Shown: one piece after another, positions 26,604 through 33,832 of the stretch
Position numbering within the stretch: the first letter of the stretch is position 1
Layout of the letters: each line of letters begins with the position of its first letter
Source of the DNA: Desulforhopalus sp.
GTDB lineage: Bacteria; Desulfobacterota; Desulfobulbia; Desulfobulbales; Desulfocapsaceae
Assembly: GCA_030247675.1 (NCBI GenBank)
Contig: JAOTRX010000009.1
Span: 1-64,000 of the forward strand
Direction of reading: 5' to 3'
Length of the DNA: 64,000 nucleotides
Notes under the pieces: generated by a model
Seen by the model: only the letters and a program-made list of their open reading frames with translations
The model's database searches: none
Told to the model about the DNA's origin: nothing
Program-made: the position numbers and the translations under genes

Positions 26604-27581
26604 TCACGACTTCTTTTTGCCGACGAGCAGGGTGGCATTCGCCAGTTCAAAGTTAATTTCCTGCGGAAGAGACGATACAAAGGGTTTGTCGAGATGTTCA
26701 AAAGGGTGCTTTATGAGGTCGGCAACCTTCATTCCGAGAAATTGCCGCTTCTCTTTTTTACCAAGGTTTTTTGACCAGTTACGGAGCATCCAGGCGATGG
26801 TCCAGATCGGGCCGGTGCCACTGTTGACGAATTGCTTTTCTATATCGATCTGTTCTTCAAAAAGAACCTTGAGTCCCATGCTGGTCATATTGAAGTAATG
26901 ATGAGGGTAGCCATGCACCGGCTGTAAAAAAGCCGCGCAGACCGCAAGGGTTCCGCCGGGCTTGAGTACCCTGGTCATTTCTGCCGCGGCAACGAAGGGC
27001 AACTTTACATGCTCAAGTACGGCGAAGGAAAAGACCGCATCGAACGAGTTATCGGCAAACGGTAAATCTTCAGCAAAACCGACGACATCGGTGGTTGAAT
27101 ACGGAACAATCTCATAGTTTACAACATTCTCGTAATACACCGGCCTGAACCCGGCCCCGCAGTCCAGGATGAGGCCATCCGGGAGGGAATTAATGATATC
27201 AAGAGGGGTTTGGTCATAAAAAAAGGCCGAAACATTTTCAGTTTCCGAGAAGCCGAATTTTTCTTTTCGAGTTATTCCCGTGTAATCGAAGACGAGATTA
27301 TCGTTTAGCTCAATGTTGATATCTTTTTTCAGGATTTTTTGTATTCTCTCGGTCTTTTCTTTCCGGATCGCCCGGATCTCCGGCTCGTAATCGGCAACAA
27401 TTCGTATCTGCGCCCGTTTTTCCTTAAGGCCATGTCGTAGAAAATGGTGGCGGCCGGACCGTATTGTGCCTGCGGCCACAGCCTCCTTTATATCAAGATT
27501 ATTATTCAGGTACCCTTCTTCATTGAAGGTGTCTTTCGTGGGAATTTCCAGGATGTCGACGGTACGTATTTCCTGTTTCAA
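26604..27581 (-). CDS. class I SAM-dependent methyltransferase-like protein
   Basis: A 325-residue protein. The N-terminal third (about 1-100) is helical and contains FNEEGYLNNNLDIKEAV, like short segments before methyltransferase domains in surface-polysaccharide proteins. The central Rossmann region has LILDCGAGFRPVYY (motif I), DVVGFAEDLPFADNSFDAVFSFAVLEHV (motifs II-IV) and LKPGGTLAVCAAF (motif V), which fits the Methyltransf_11 group. The substrate is not evident. The start is a TTG with AAGGAG 9 nt before it. It stands alone and points toward the convergent kinase gene. Confidence 0.78.
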   Translation of the reverse strand: MKQEIRTVDILEIPTKDTFNEEGYLNNNLDIKEAVAAGTIRSGRHHFLRHGLKEKRAQIRIVADYEPEIRAIRKEKTERIQKILKKDINIELNDNLVFDYTGITRKEKFGFSETENVSAFFYDQTPLDIINSLPDGLILDCGAGFRPVYYENVVNYEIVPYSTTDVVGFAEDLPFADNSFDAVFSFAVLEHVKLPFVAAAEMTRVLKPGGTLAVCAAFLQPVHGYPHHYFNMTSMGLKVLFEEQIDIEKQFVNSGTGPIWTIAWMLRNWSKNLGKKEKRQFLGMKVADLIKHPFEHLDKPFVSSLPQEINFELANATLLVGKKKS

Positions 27582-28322
27582 TGTGTCGGTCTCCTTGCGG
27601 TTGCAACGGGAATATGACTCGGGGCGATTTGGGTTATGATCTGTGGCGTCCTTAGATCTACGCCAACCCGAGATAATTTTTTCTGTTGAATTGCAGATAT
27701 CCTGTTTTCAATGCTTCTTCCAGGGACACAGTGCTGCCCGATAGTATTACCGGCCTATTGTGTACTCATCTTTGCTTAGTGCCCGTTTTTTCTGGGAACG
27801 TGAATCTTTGAAATTATGATAAACCGGGAAGGAGCTGAAATCGTGTTCTATTTTATAGCCTTGGTAGTCTATTCCAATCAGTTTCATTTCGCTGTAGAAA
27901 TTTAACTAAAAAATTGGGGGACAGTATATACAAAAAACACTGATCAACTGTTGAGCAAGCCTTTGTCTTAAAATACAAATTGATACATCTGCGGTTGTTG
28001 GAAGAGTTAAAGATCTTTCATTCACCCATCAAAGATAACGTTTAGGAACTGAGATTCCAGGCGTTAGCCCCATTGCCCAACTCACTGCAATATAACCTCC
28101 ATTATAATCCATATCGTTCCACTACCAGGGACAATGGTTTTCCTGGCCGAGAGTGATGATGTAAATAAAATATATATAACAGTATGATATCTATATTTAT
28201 CATAATAATGATTTTGGGGTGCCGATATTTTGTGGAAGATTAGTGTGCTTTGTAGGCAAATCTGTTTATATCATTGATCTTACATTATTATACTGTTAAA
28301 AAAAGTTGTGTTAGTGATATAA
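27582..28322 (+). other. long AT-rich intergenic region without a gene
   Basis: About 740 bp between the divergent methyltransferase and mraZ genes. No reading frame with a plausible start and content is present on either strand. TTGGGGGACAGTATATAC near 27915 resembles the ends of REP-associated or small IS elements, so this may be a decayed insertion. The last 200 bp are very AT-rich and probably contain the mraZ promoter, though I cannot pick the boxes with confidence. Confidence 0.5.
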
Positions 28323-28358
28323 ATGGATTATTATGGTCGATAATGGAAAAAAATGGAT
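28323..28358 (+). promoter_or_regulatory. four 10-bp-spaced ATGG boxes, putative MraZ operator
   Basis: TGG occurs at 28324, 28334, 28344 and 28354, each preceded by A and spaced by exactly 10 bp. MraZ proteins bind tandem TGGGN-type boxes with a 10-bp period upstream of their own gene. The array ends about 5 bp before the mraZ Shine-Dalgarno. Confidence 0.65.
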
Positions 28359-28372
28359 TGAATAGGAGGGGT

Positions 28373-28834
28373 ATGGCTGGTGGCAGGTTTCGGGGGAAAT
28401 ACGATCATACGCTCGACGAGAAGGGGCGGTTGATTTTACCCAGCCGGTTTAGAGACGTGCTTCGCCAGTATTCCTCAGAGGTCCTTATTGCCATCCCCTG
28501 GGACAGCCATTTGCGTGCCTATCCTTTGCCGGAATGGGAGATTCTCGAAAATAAGTTGCGGGCAGAGGATGGAGGCGAACAGTTCGAGGATCTGGAGAGA
28601 ATCATACGGTACTTCGAGTCCGAAAGTCATGAATGCGTCGTTGACAAACAGGGAAGAATCCTCTTTCCACCGGTCTTGAGGGCAGATCTTGGCCTGAAAA
28701 GAGATGTCGTCCTGATAGGGATGATTGACCGGATTGAGGTGTGGAGCAAGGAAGTCTGGGAAGTAGAGCGCGAGGCTGGTCGCGAACATTTTGGATCACA
28801 CAAGGCACGAATCAAAAACAAGGGAATTATCTGA
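28373..28834 (+). CDS. mraZ: MraZ transcriptional regulator of cell-division genes
   Basis: A 153-residue protein with two SpoVT/AbrB-like repeats, each with the DxxGR signature: HTLDEKGRLILPSRFRD (about residues 12-28) and CVVDKQGRILFPPVLR (about 86-101). MraZ is a ring-forming DNA-binding protein that represses the dcw (division and cell wall) cluster. AGGAGGGG lies 4 nt before the chosen ATG at 28373. An upstream in-frame start at 28274 would translate through the operator boxes, so it is less likely. The stop overlaps a following ATG (TGATG). Confidence 0.93.
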   Translation: MAGGRFRGKYDHTLDEKGRLILPSRFRDVLRQYSSEVLIAIPWDSHLRAYPLPEWEILENKLRAEDGGEQFEDLERIIRYFESESHECVVDKQGRILFPPVLRADLGLKRDVVLIGMIDRIEVWSKEVWEVEREAGREHFGSHKARIKNKGII

Positions 28835-28959
28835 TGGCGGTCGACAAAGAAAAGTCAAGTCTTGCTGCTTTGGTCGGGAAGAAAACCATTTGTGGCTCGG
28901 CGACTATTTCGGGAAGGGAGCGAGACGGCCATCGAGGAGGTGCAATTGAACTTTCATAA
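28834..28959 (+). CDS. possible 41-residue coupling ORF between mraZ and ftsL
   Basis: The ATG overlaps the mraZ stop (TGATG), and the frame runs to TGA at 28957, 14 bp inside the next gene. The product (MAVDKEKSSLAALVGKK...) is polar and unlike any family I know. It occupies the place where rsmH normally stands. It may be a translated coupling leader or simply not a gene. Confidence 0.3.
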   Translation: MAVDKEKSSLAALVGKKTICGSATISGRERDGHRGGAIELS

Positions 28960-29311
28960 TCCGGCTCAAACGTATTTCCGGCCGACACCGCGGTCGTCTT
29001 TTCATCAGGAGCTGTTCAATCAAAGGGCGTACTCTCTGGCAGGCGAAAAAAGATTGTGGCTTTCAGTGGGGAAGCTGTTGCTTGTTCTTTTGCCGGTGGT
29101 CCTGGCAGGGCATTTGTGGCTTGCCCATGCCAATCAAAATCTTGAAAGAAGAGTTCGTGGTGCAGAAAATGTCCGTCATCAATGCATCGACACCCAGATC
29201 GACCTCGTGGCAAAGAAAACGCAATTATCCTCGGTAGAACGCGTGCGAATAATGGCCGCGGAGAAACTATCTCTGTATGTCCCCGGCAAAGAACAGGTTC
29301 AGGTTTTCTGA
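28946..29311 (+). CDS. ftsL: FtsL-like cell-division protein
   Basis: A 121-residue bitopic membrane protein. A cytoplasmic N-terminus (about 45 residues) is followed by one helix (LLLVLLPVVLAGHLWLA, about 46-62), then an extracytoplasmic coiled coil with LERRVRGAENVR and a C-terminal RVRIMAAEKLSLYVPGKEQVQVF, the usual end of FtsL proteins. FtsL with FtsB and FtsQ activates septal peptidoglycan synthesis. AGGAGG stands 5 nt before a TTG at 28946, which I take as the start; an upstream TTG at 28862 would also be in frame. Assigned from shape, length and the position after mraZ. Confidence 0.65.
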   Translation: MNFHNPAQTYFRPTPRSSFHQELFNQRAYSLAGEKRLWLSVGKLLLVLLPVVLAGHLWLAHANQNLERRVRGAENVRHQCIDTQIDLVAKKTQLSSVERVRIMAAEKLSLYVPGKEQVQVF

Positions 29312-29413
29312 ATGTTGGCCGTCAAGATGGGGTGAGCTGCTTGCCTGTCAAACCAAGCCATGCCCTTTTGCTATACGTTGTAAAGAACCACCGGGGGCCC
29401 CTTTAAAGAGGTG

Positions 29414-30400
29414 TTAACCGAAGATCCGCTCGACACATTCACTCAGATCATCATAGAATTCCGTAACCGAATCGTACATGACCGGGGTGCCGACGCTGAA
29501 ATGGAGCAGGACGTCATTGAAGCATTTTGGCAGAATTGGGAAGAGTTTGCCAAGGTTGTAAATGCGATCGCGGGATAGCAGGGCAAGGTCGTTGACATGC
29601 AGGGTTTCTAGAACAGCCTCACCCATATCAGGATCCTCAAGGACATCGATCGGACGGTAATTGCGTCTGCCGAGGATGAACAACAGGACGTTGCCGAGCC
29701 CGATCAGGTCGAGGGCGAACGGTCTTTCCGGGAGGTAGAAATCGTAATCGAAGTCAATCCAGCGAAGGGTGCCGTCTTGCCCATCGACGATGATGTGGTC
29801 GCGACGGATGTCACCGTGTTTGAAGCCATGGTTATGGAGGAGAATAATTGCCTCGACCGAGCGCAAGAAGTGGCGGAGAATTCCTTCAATATGGGTTTCC
29901 CAGTAGGTTGTATAGTCACAGTGAATGCGGCTGATAGTGGTGTCAAGGCGTGTACCCTGGATGACATCGAGGATCCTCACGAGGTTGCCAACTTCATCCT
30001 GGGCCGTGTATCCCTGCATAAACAGCCGGTTGCCGCGCACCAGATCTAAAACCTGCGATTCCTTCTCCGGGTTGCGATAGCAGGTTACCTGTAATTCTCC
30101 GAATTTTATGGTGAAATTCTCGTGAAAGACCAGTTTTAGGATATACCGTTGCCCCGATTCCAGGTCGACTACTTTGGGGACCCACTGTTTCGGCTGATCA
30201 TCAATGCCGAATCGTCCCTCTTTGGTATAGCCAACGACGAGAAAATAGCGATTGTCGACATGTATGATATCTCCATAGTCTATTCTCGTGAAATCACTGG
30301 TGTTCGTATAGACTATCGGCTGCCTGTGCGAGTTTTTCAAGGCAGGGTGGTCCTGCAATTGCTGCAGGATATGGCCGGGTATCTGGCTCCAATCGATCAT
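29414..30400 (-). CDS. atypical protein-kinase-fold protein
   Basis: A 328-residue soluble protein. YILKLVF (about residue 87) offers the ATP-binding Lys. FKHGDIRRDHIIVDGQDG (about 192) is the catalytic loop with Asp, but the usual Asn five residues on is His. WIDFDYDF (about 214) replaces the DFG motif with DFD. This resembles bacterial Rio/LPS-kinase-like or ABC1-type proteins more than Hanks kinases. It may phosphorylate a protein or small molecule, or be a pseudokinase. It begins 3 bp after the universal stress protein gene, so the two are one operon. Confidence 0.7.
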   Translation of the reverse strand: MIDWSQIPGHILQQLQDHPALKNSHRQPIVYTNTSDFTRIDYGDIIHVDNRYFLVVGYTKEGRFGIDDQPKQWVPKVVDLESGQRYILKLVFHENFTIKFGELQVTCYRNPEKESQVLDLVRGNRLFMQGYTAQDEVGNLVRILDVIQGTRLDTTISRIHCDYTTYWETHIEGILRHFLRSVEAIILLHNHGFKHGDIRRDHIIVDGQDGTLRWIDFDYDFYLPERPFALDLIGLGNVLLFILGRRNYRPIDVLEDPDMGEAVLETLHVNDLALLSRDRIYNLGKLFPILPKCFNDVLLHFSVGTPVMYDSVTEFYDDLSECVERIFG

Positions 30401-30403
30401 GCG

Positions 30404-30859
30404 CTACCCCACGATCCAAGCCGTAAAATCCTGGCAATGTCTGGCTAGGGCGTTGGAAATTGAGCCAAAAAGGAATTCCTCAGCCTTGGAAACGCCACGC
30501 TTGCCGGTAACGACGGTGCCAAAATCGCCCTCGCGGCGAACCTCGAGCAGCGTTTCGCTGATGGTTTTACCTTCCGCCATTTGCGTCGTGCTGCAGATGG
30601 CCTTTTTGTCGATTCCTGCGGCGATGAGAATTTCCGTACAATGGTGGAAGACCCGTTCGGCCCTGCTCGTCCGTTTGTCCTGGTAGTGCTCAAGTATACC
30701 ACCTTTCACGTAAAAATCCGGGGGAGGTTCCGGGTACACATGCAGGAGACAGATGGAGACGCCATGGATACCCCCGGCAACTTTTCCGACGTAGTGGACC
30801 GCGGTCAGGGAAGATTCCATGGCGTCCACCGCAACCAGTATGTTGTACCATTTCCCCAT
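30404..30859 (-). CDS. universal stress protein (UspA family)
   Basis: A 151-residue protein. It opens with YNILVAVDAMESSLTAVHYV, the usual first strand with its ATP-contacting Asp, and ends with TVVTGKRGVSKAEEFLFGSISNALARHC, which matches the GxRGxS...GSvs ATP-binding loop of the ATP-binding UspA subgroup. Function is generally in stress survival or as a signalling module. AAGGAG lies 8 nt before the ATG. It heads a two-gene operon with the atypical kinase. Confidence 0.9.
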   Translation of the reverse strand: MGKWYNILVAVDAMESSLTAVHYVGKVAGGIHGVSICLLHVYPEPPPDFYVKGGILEHYQDKRTSRAERVFHHCTEILIAAGIDKKAICSTTQMAEGKTISETLLEVRREGDFGTVVTGKRGVSKAEEFLFGSISNALARHCQDFTAWIVG

Positions 30860-31001
30860 TGTCCGTTCTCCTTATAGGTTAGATGGTGGTTGTGTAAAAG
30901 CTCCATTGGACATGAATTTGGGGTACCCAGCTCAACCTCGTTCATGTCGTCCGGCAACAAGAAATGTGCGTACCCGAAAAATGCCCACTGCTCCTCGCGA
31001 G

Positions 31002-31949
31002 TTATGCCTGGCTGCCGCCGGGTTTCCAGCATTCGAGGAGTTTGATCAGCTCCAGAATCGTCTGGTGGGTTGGCACCTTGATCCCGACCTCTTCGGCATA
31101 GCGGCAGATTTCGCCATTCTGGGCGTCGATCTCGGTGGCAACCTCGTTGAGCATATCCTGCAGCATGGAGGAGAGGTTGTTGGAACTGGTGGAGCAGACT
31201 TCCTCAAGCAGTTCGTATAAATTATCAGAGACAAGGTCGATGCCCTTGGCCAGGGCGACCGCCCGGCCTTCATCGACAAGGCGTTTCATGAGGGATACCG
31301 ATTCTGCCTTCGAGGTCAGCGAGCCATTGGGTACCTGGAGAATTGCCGACACCGGATTGATGGCCGCATAGATGATGACCTTGCACCACAGTCTGCCGAA
31401 GATCCTTTTAACCATCTGGGTATCGATGCCGCACTGGTTAAAGACCTTGTCGATTGCCTCAAGCCGGGGGGTGATGGCGCCGTTCTTCTCACCGATATAG
31501 GTTTTGGCAAAGCCGCCTTTTTTTACCCGGCCATCACTGAGGGCGGTTCCGGACATGAAGGTAATGCCAAGGAGGATATTCTTTTCCGGAACAATCTTGC
31601 CGGCGGTCTCAAAATTACCAAGGCCGGTCTGGATGCACAGAAGCGGGCAGGTGTCGGAGATAAGGTGCGCCACGTCCTGTACAGCGGTTTGGGTTGCTTG
31701 GGATTTGACAAGAAGAAGAACAAGATCCGCCCCGGTAAGTGACTTGGCAGAAGAAAAGGCATTGACCGGAAAGAGTTGCACCTCCTCAGGATGTTCACTG
31801 TCCCGGTCAAGAAGGCCAATCCCCTTTGTCTGGAGGGCGCCGAGGGTGTTCCTGTCAATATCGATCAGGGTGATTTCATTTCCCCCCCGCACAAGGAAGG
31901 AGCCGAAAAGTCTGCCTATCGCGCCGCTACCGACAATGACAATCCTCAT
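31002..31949 (-). CDS. panE: ketopantoate reductase family protein
   Basis: A 315-residue NADPH-dependent reductase. MRIVIVGSGAIGRLFGSFL is the Rossmann nucleotide-binding start. LVLLLVKSQATQTAV (about 75) and the C-terminal helical domain with LWCKVIIYAAINPVSAI (about 188; Lys and Asn of the active site) fit ApbA/PanE. The reaction would be ketopantoate to pantoate for coenzyme A. Paralogues in this family act on other 2-oxoacids, so the exact substrate is not certain. GGAGG precedes the ATG. Confidence 0.88.
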   Translation of the reverse strand: MRIVIVGSGAIGRLFGSFLVRGGNEITLIDIDRNTLGALQTKGIGLLDRDSEHPEEVQLFPVNAFSSAKSLTGADLVLLLVKSQATQTAVQDVAHLISDTCPLLCIQTGLGNFETAGKIVPEKNILLGITFMSGTALSDGRVKKGGFAKTYIGEKNGAITPRLEAIDKVFNQCGIDTQMVKRIFGRLWCKVIIYAAINPVSAILQVPNGSLTSKAESVSLMKRLVDEGRAVALAKGIDLVSDNLYELLEEVCSTSSNNLSSMLQDMLNEVATEIDAQNGEICRYAEEVGIKVPTHQTILELIKLLECWKPGGSQA

Positions 31950-32704
31950 GATGACCTCCAGAAGAAAGTATCAGGGTGGAGACTTGCAGGCGCAGCCCCC
32001 CACCCAAGATGATCAAATGGCATAGAGAGGACATGGGCACCCTAATATCTTGGCAATCCATTTGCTATTTTTAGTAATGAATTCCATGAATGCACACATC
32101 CCCCAAGGGTGTTAATTTGTTTTTATAATCTTCATTGTATGCGGAGTTTTGCAGGAATGCAACTGGTGGGGAGAAGAATCCGGTTGGTCTGGAATACTGG
32201 TCTTCACCGGGAGTTTTGGCGGGTAAAGGTACCAGGGGATAGCCAGTCCTGTTCATCTGGCGGTGCAGGAAAAAATTGCAGAAATCAGAGTGAAATGGTA
32301 GCCTTGCATAGTGGGATTTCAGCATCCCAAGATAGGGATGCGCTTCTGGTCACTGAAGGAGGCGTTTTCCAGTTACCGTCGCCTGACAATCACCGTACCG
32401 CCTATGTGGACTATTGCATCGAATAAGGTTGTGATCGATCTCTTCAGCGCCGGCTTTGCCCTTGGTAAATGCTTGGCCATGCTTGTTTCAAAAGCTGTTT
32501 TTCTGTTTTATGAAACCTCGGATAAGCCAAATGGAACGAACATTACTGAGTTTACAATACACTGATGTGCACACTACCGGCATCCATTCAGAGGATTGAG
32601 TTGATGGCGGCAAACATGTGGTGGAGCTATGCGGCAATGTCCTAAGCTATTGCCCGTAGCACGGTTGTCAAACATTGGTAAACAACAGCAACGGAGGATT
32701 TGTC
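31950..32704 (+). other. intergenic region without a supportable gene
   Basis: About 750 bp between panE (minus strand) and the small Lys-rich gene. Several short reading frames exist on both strands, but their predicted products lack domain-like character and ribosome binding sites. No strong terminator, repeat or RNA motif is recognised. Confidence 0.4.
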
Positions 32705-32818
32705 ATGGGTGACAAAGGTGGAAAAAAGGATAAAGAAAAACACCAGAAACAGGTAAACGAAAAACATAAACAAAGCGATAAAAAGAAGGCCGAAAAACAA
32801 CCGGTAAAAAAGGTTTAA
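32705..32818 (+). CDS. tiny lysine-rich protein
   Basis: A 37-residue protein, MGDKGGKKDKEKHQKQVNEK followed by a similar Lys/Gln-rich tail ending in PVKKV. About 40 percent of residues are Lys and none is Cys or aromatic. GGAGG lies 7 nt before the ATG, a better initiation site than many genes here. Similar MGDKG-KKDKEK small proteins are, from memory, common in Desulfobacterota and their relatives. Such a basic, disordered peptide could bind nucleic acid, but its role is unknown. Confidence 0.6.
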   Translation: MGDKGGKKDKEKHQKQVNEKHKQSDKKKAEKQPVKKV

Positions 32819-32855
32819 CCCCGGTAAACGGCGTTTTGCCGATGGCTCCCCGCGG

Positions 32856-32877
32856 AGTGCCGCTTCCATGCGGCACT
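32856..32877 (+). terminator. hairpin after the Lys-rich gene
   Basis: AGTGCCGC (32856-32863) and GCGGCACT (32870-32877) form a perfect 8-bp stem with loop TTCCAT, 38 bp after the stop codon. There is no T-run, so it is a probable weak terminator or 3'-end stabiliser. Confidence 0.45.
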
Positions 32878-33068
32878 TCCTGCCGTCGGTGAAGGGAGGA
32901 GAACGCTCTTCCGGAATGCCCTCTTGCAATGAAGGAATGTTTAGCTCGGGGGCGATGAGACTATGTTGATTTTTGGCAGAAACCTACGGACACGTACGCT
33001 GTTCAATCTATAATTACCGGTGTACGTGTTTATCTTTATAGGCAATTTCCTACACCGGAAAAAAGACT

Positions 33069-33371
33069 ATGAAAAAAGTGGAATACCGAGAACTTGCCCT
33101 AAAGATCCTGCCGTGGGTCTGCGCCAGCTGTGGCCGTGACTTTACGGGGAAAAAATTGCGGGAGTTGACGGTTCACCACAAGGACCACAATTACAGGAAT
33201 AACCCGCCCGACGGCAGTAATTGGGAGCTTCTATGCGTTTATTGCCATGATAATGAACACTCTCGCTCCCTGGATGCAGAATGGCTGCCCACCGAAAACC
33301 CAGACCATGAGAAAGGTCCAACCACGACCCACACACCCTTTGCCGGTCTTGAAAAGCTCTTAAAAAAGTAA
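33069..33371 (+). CDS. yajD: YajD-family HNH nuclease
   Basis: A 100-residue protein matching the YajD group. CASCGRDF (about residue 18), LTVHHKDHNYRNNPPDGSNWELLCVYCHDNEH (about 34-65) contains the HNH core: VHHKDHN gives His and Asp, Asn lies before the second pair, and CVYCH supplies the other zinc Cys. These small proteins are widespread and presumed to be metal-dependent endonucleases; the biological target is not established. The start ATG follows CGGAAAAAAGACT. Confidence 0.88.
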   Translation: MKKVEYRELALKILPWVCASCGRDFTGKKLRELTVHHKDHNYRNNPPDGSNWELLCVYCHDNEHSRSLDAEWLPTENPDHEKGPTTTHTPFAGLEKLLKK

Positions 33372-33610
33372 TTCTGATTCGAAATCAAGGATGAACTGTA
33401 TCTACGGCGCTGTGCTGCACTCTTTTGCAGTGCTGCCACCCCCCCACTGGCCGACTGCCCTATAGAGATTATTTTTCTCGTTTTTTTAAAAAATAGTTAT
33501 ATCATTGGCCACAGCACGGGCAGGTTCTCTTTGGCACTGCTCCTGTTGTGCTTACTTTGTTGTTTAACAGCCTAATCCCACTAAGGAGTACGCCTTTCTA
33601 AACGAAAAAT

Positions 33611-33770
33611 CTTTGCCGTCCTCGTGCAAGGAGTTTCTCGAAGAGGCGAGCCTCAATTTGTAAAGGATGGGAACGGGGGAACCACGTTGTTGGGGCGTAT
33701 CACCGGATTATCGGTGTAGGGCAAACTCTTCGGCCCGAGCCCGTCAGCTAACCTCGTAGGCATCGAAGGG
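33611..33770 (+). ncRNA. ydaO/yuaA c-di-AMP riboswitch
   Basis: The conserved core is clear. GGGAACGGGGGAACC (about 33669) is followed by TTGGGGCGTATCACCGG and CGGTGTAGGGC, then CCCGAGCCCGTCAGCTAACC and TCGTAGGCATCGAAGGGAGAG (about 33734-33775). GTCAGCTAACCTCGTA is a signature of this class. TGCC near 33615 can pair with GGCA near 33759 as part of P1. Family knowledge: the RNA binds cyclic di-AMP and usually turns off potassium-uptake or cell-wall genes. It lies directly upstream of kup, a classic target. The expression platform is not obvious; AGAG-CTTT-CTCT follows without a T-run. The 5' edge is approximate. Confidence 0.9.
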
Positions 33771-33832
33771 AGAGCTTTCTCTGGTTTGTGGAGGCTTTTC
33801 CCGTCACCATTAAACTAGAGATTTTCAGCCAT

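Noticed and set aside
32109..32565. Short plus-strand frames between panE and the Lys-rich gene
   Set aside because: They overlap each other, lack ribosome binding sites and have implausible composition.
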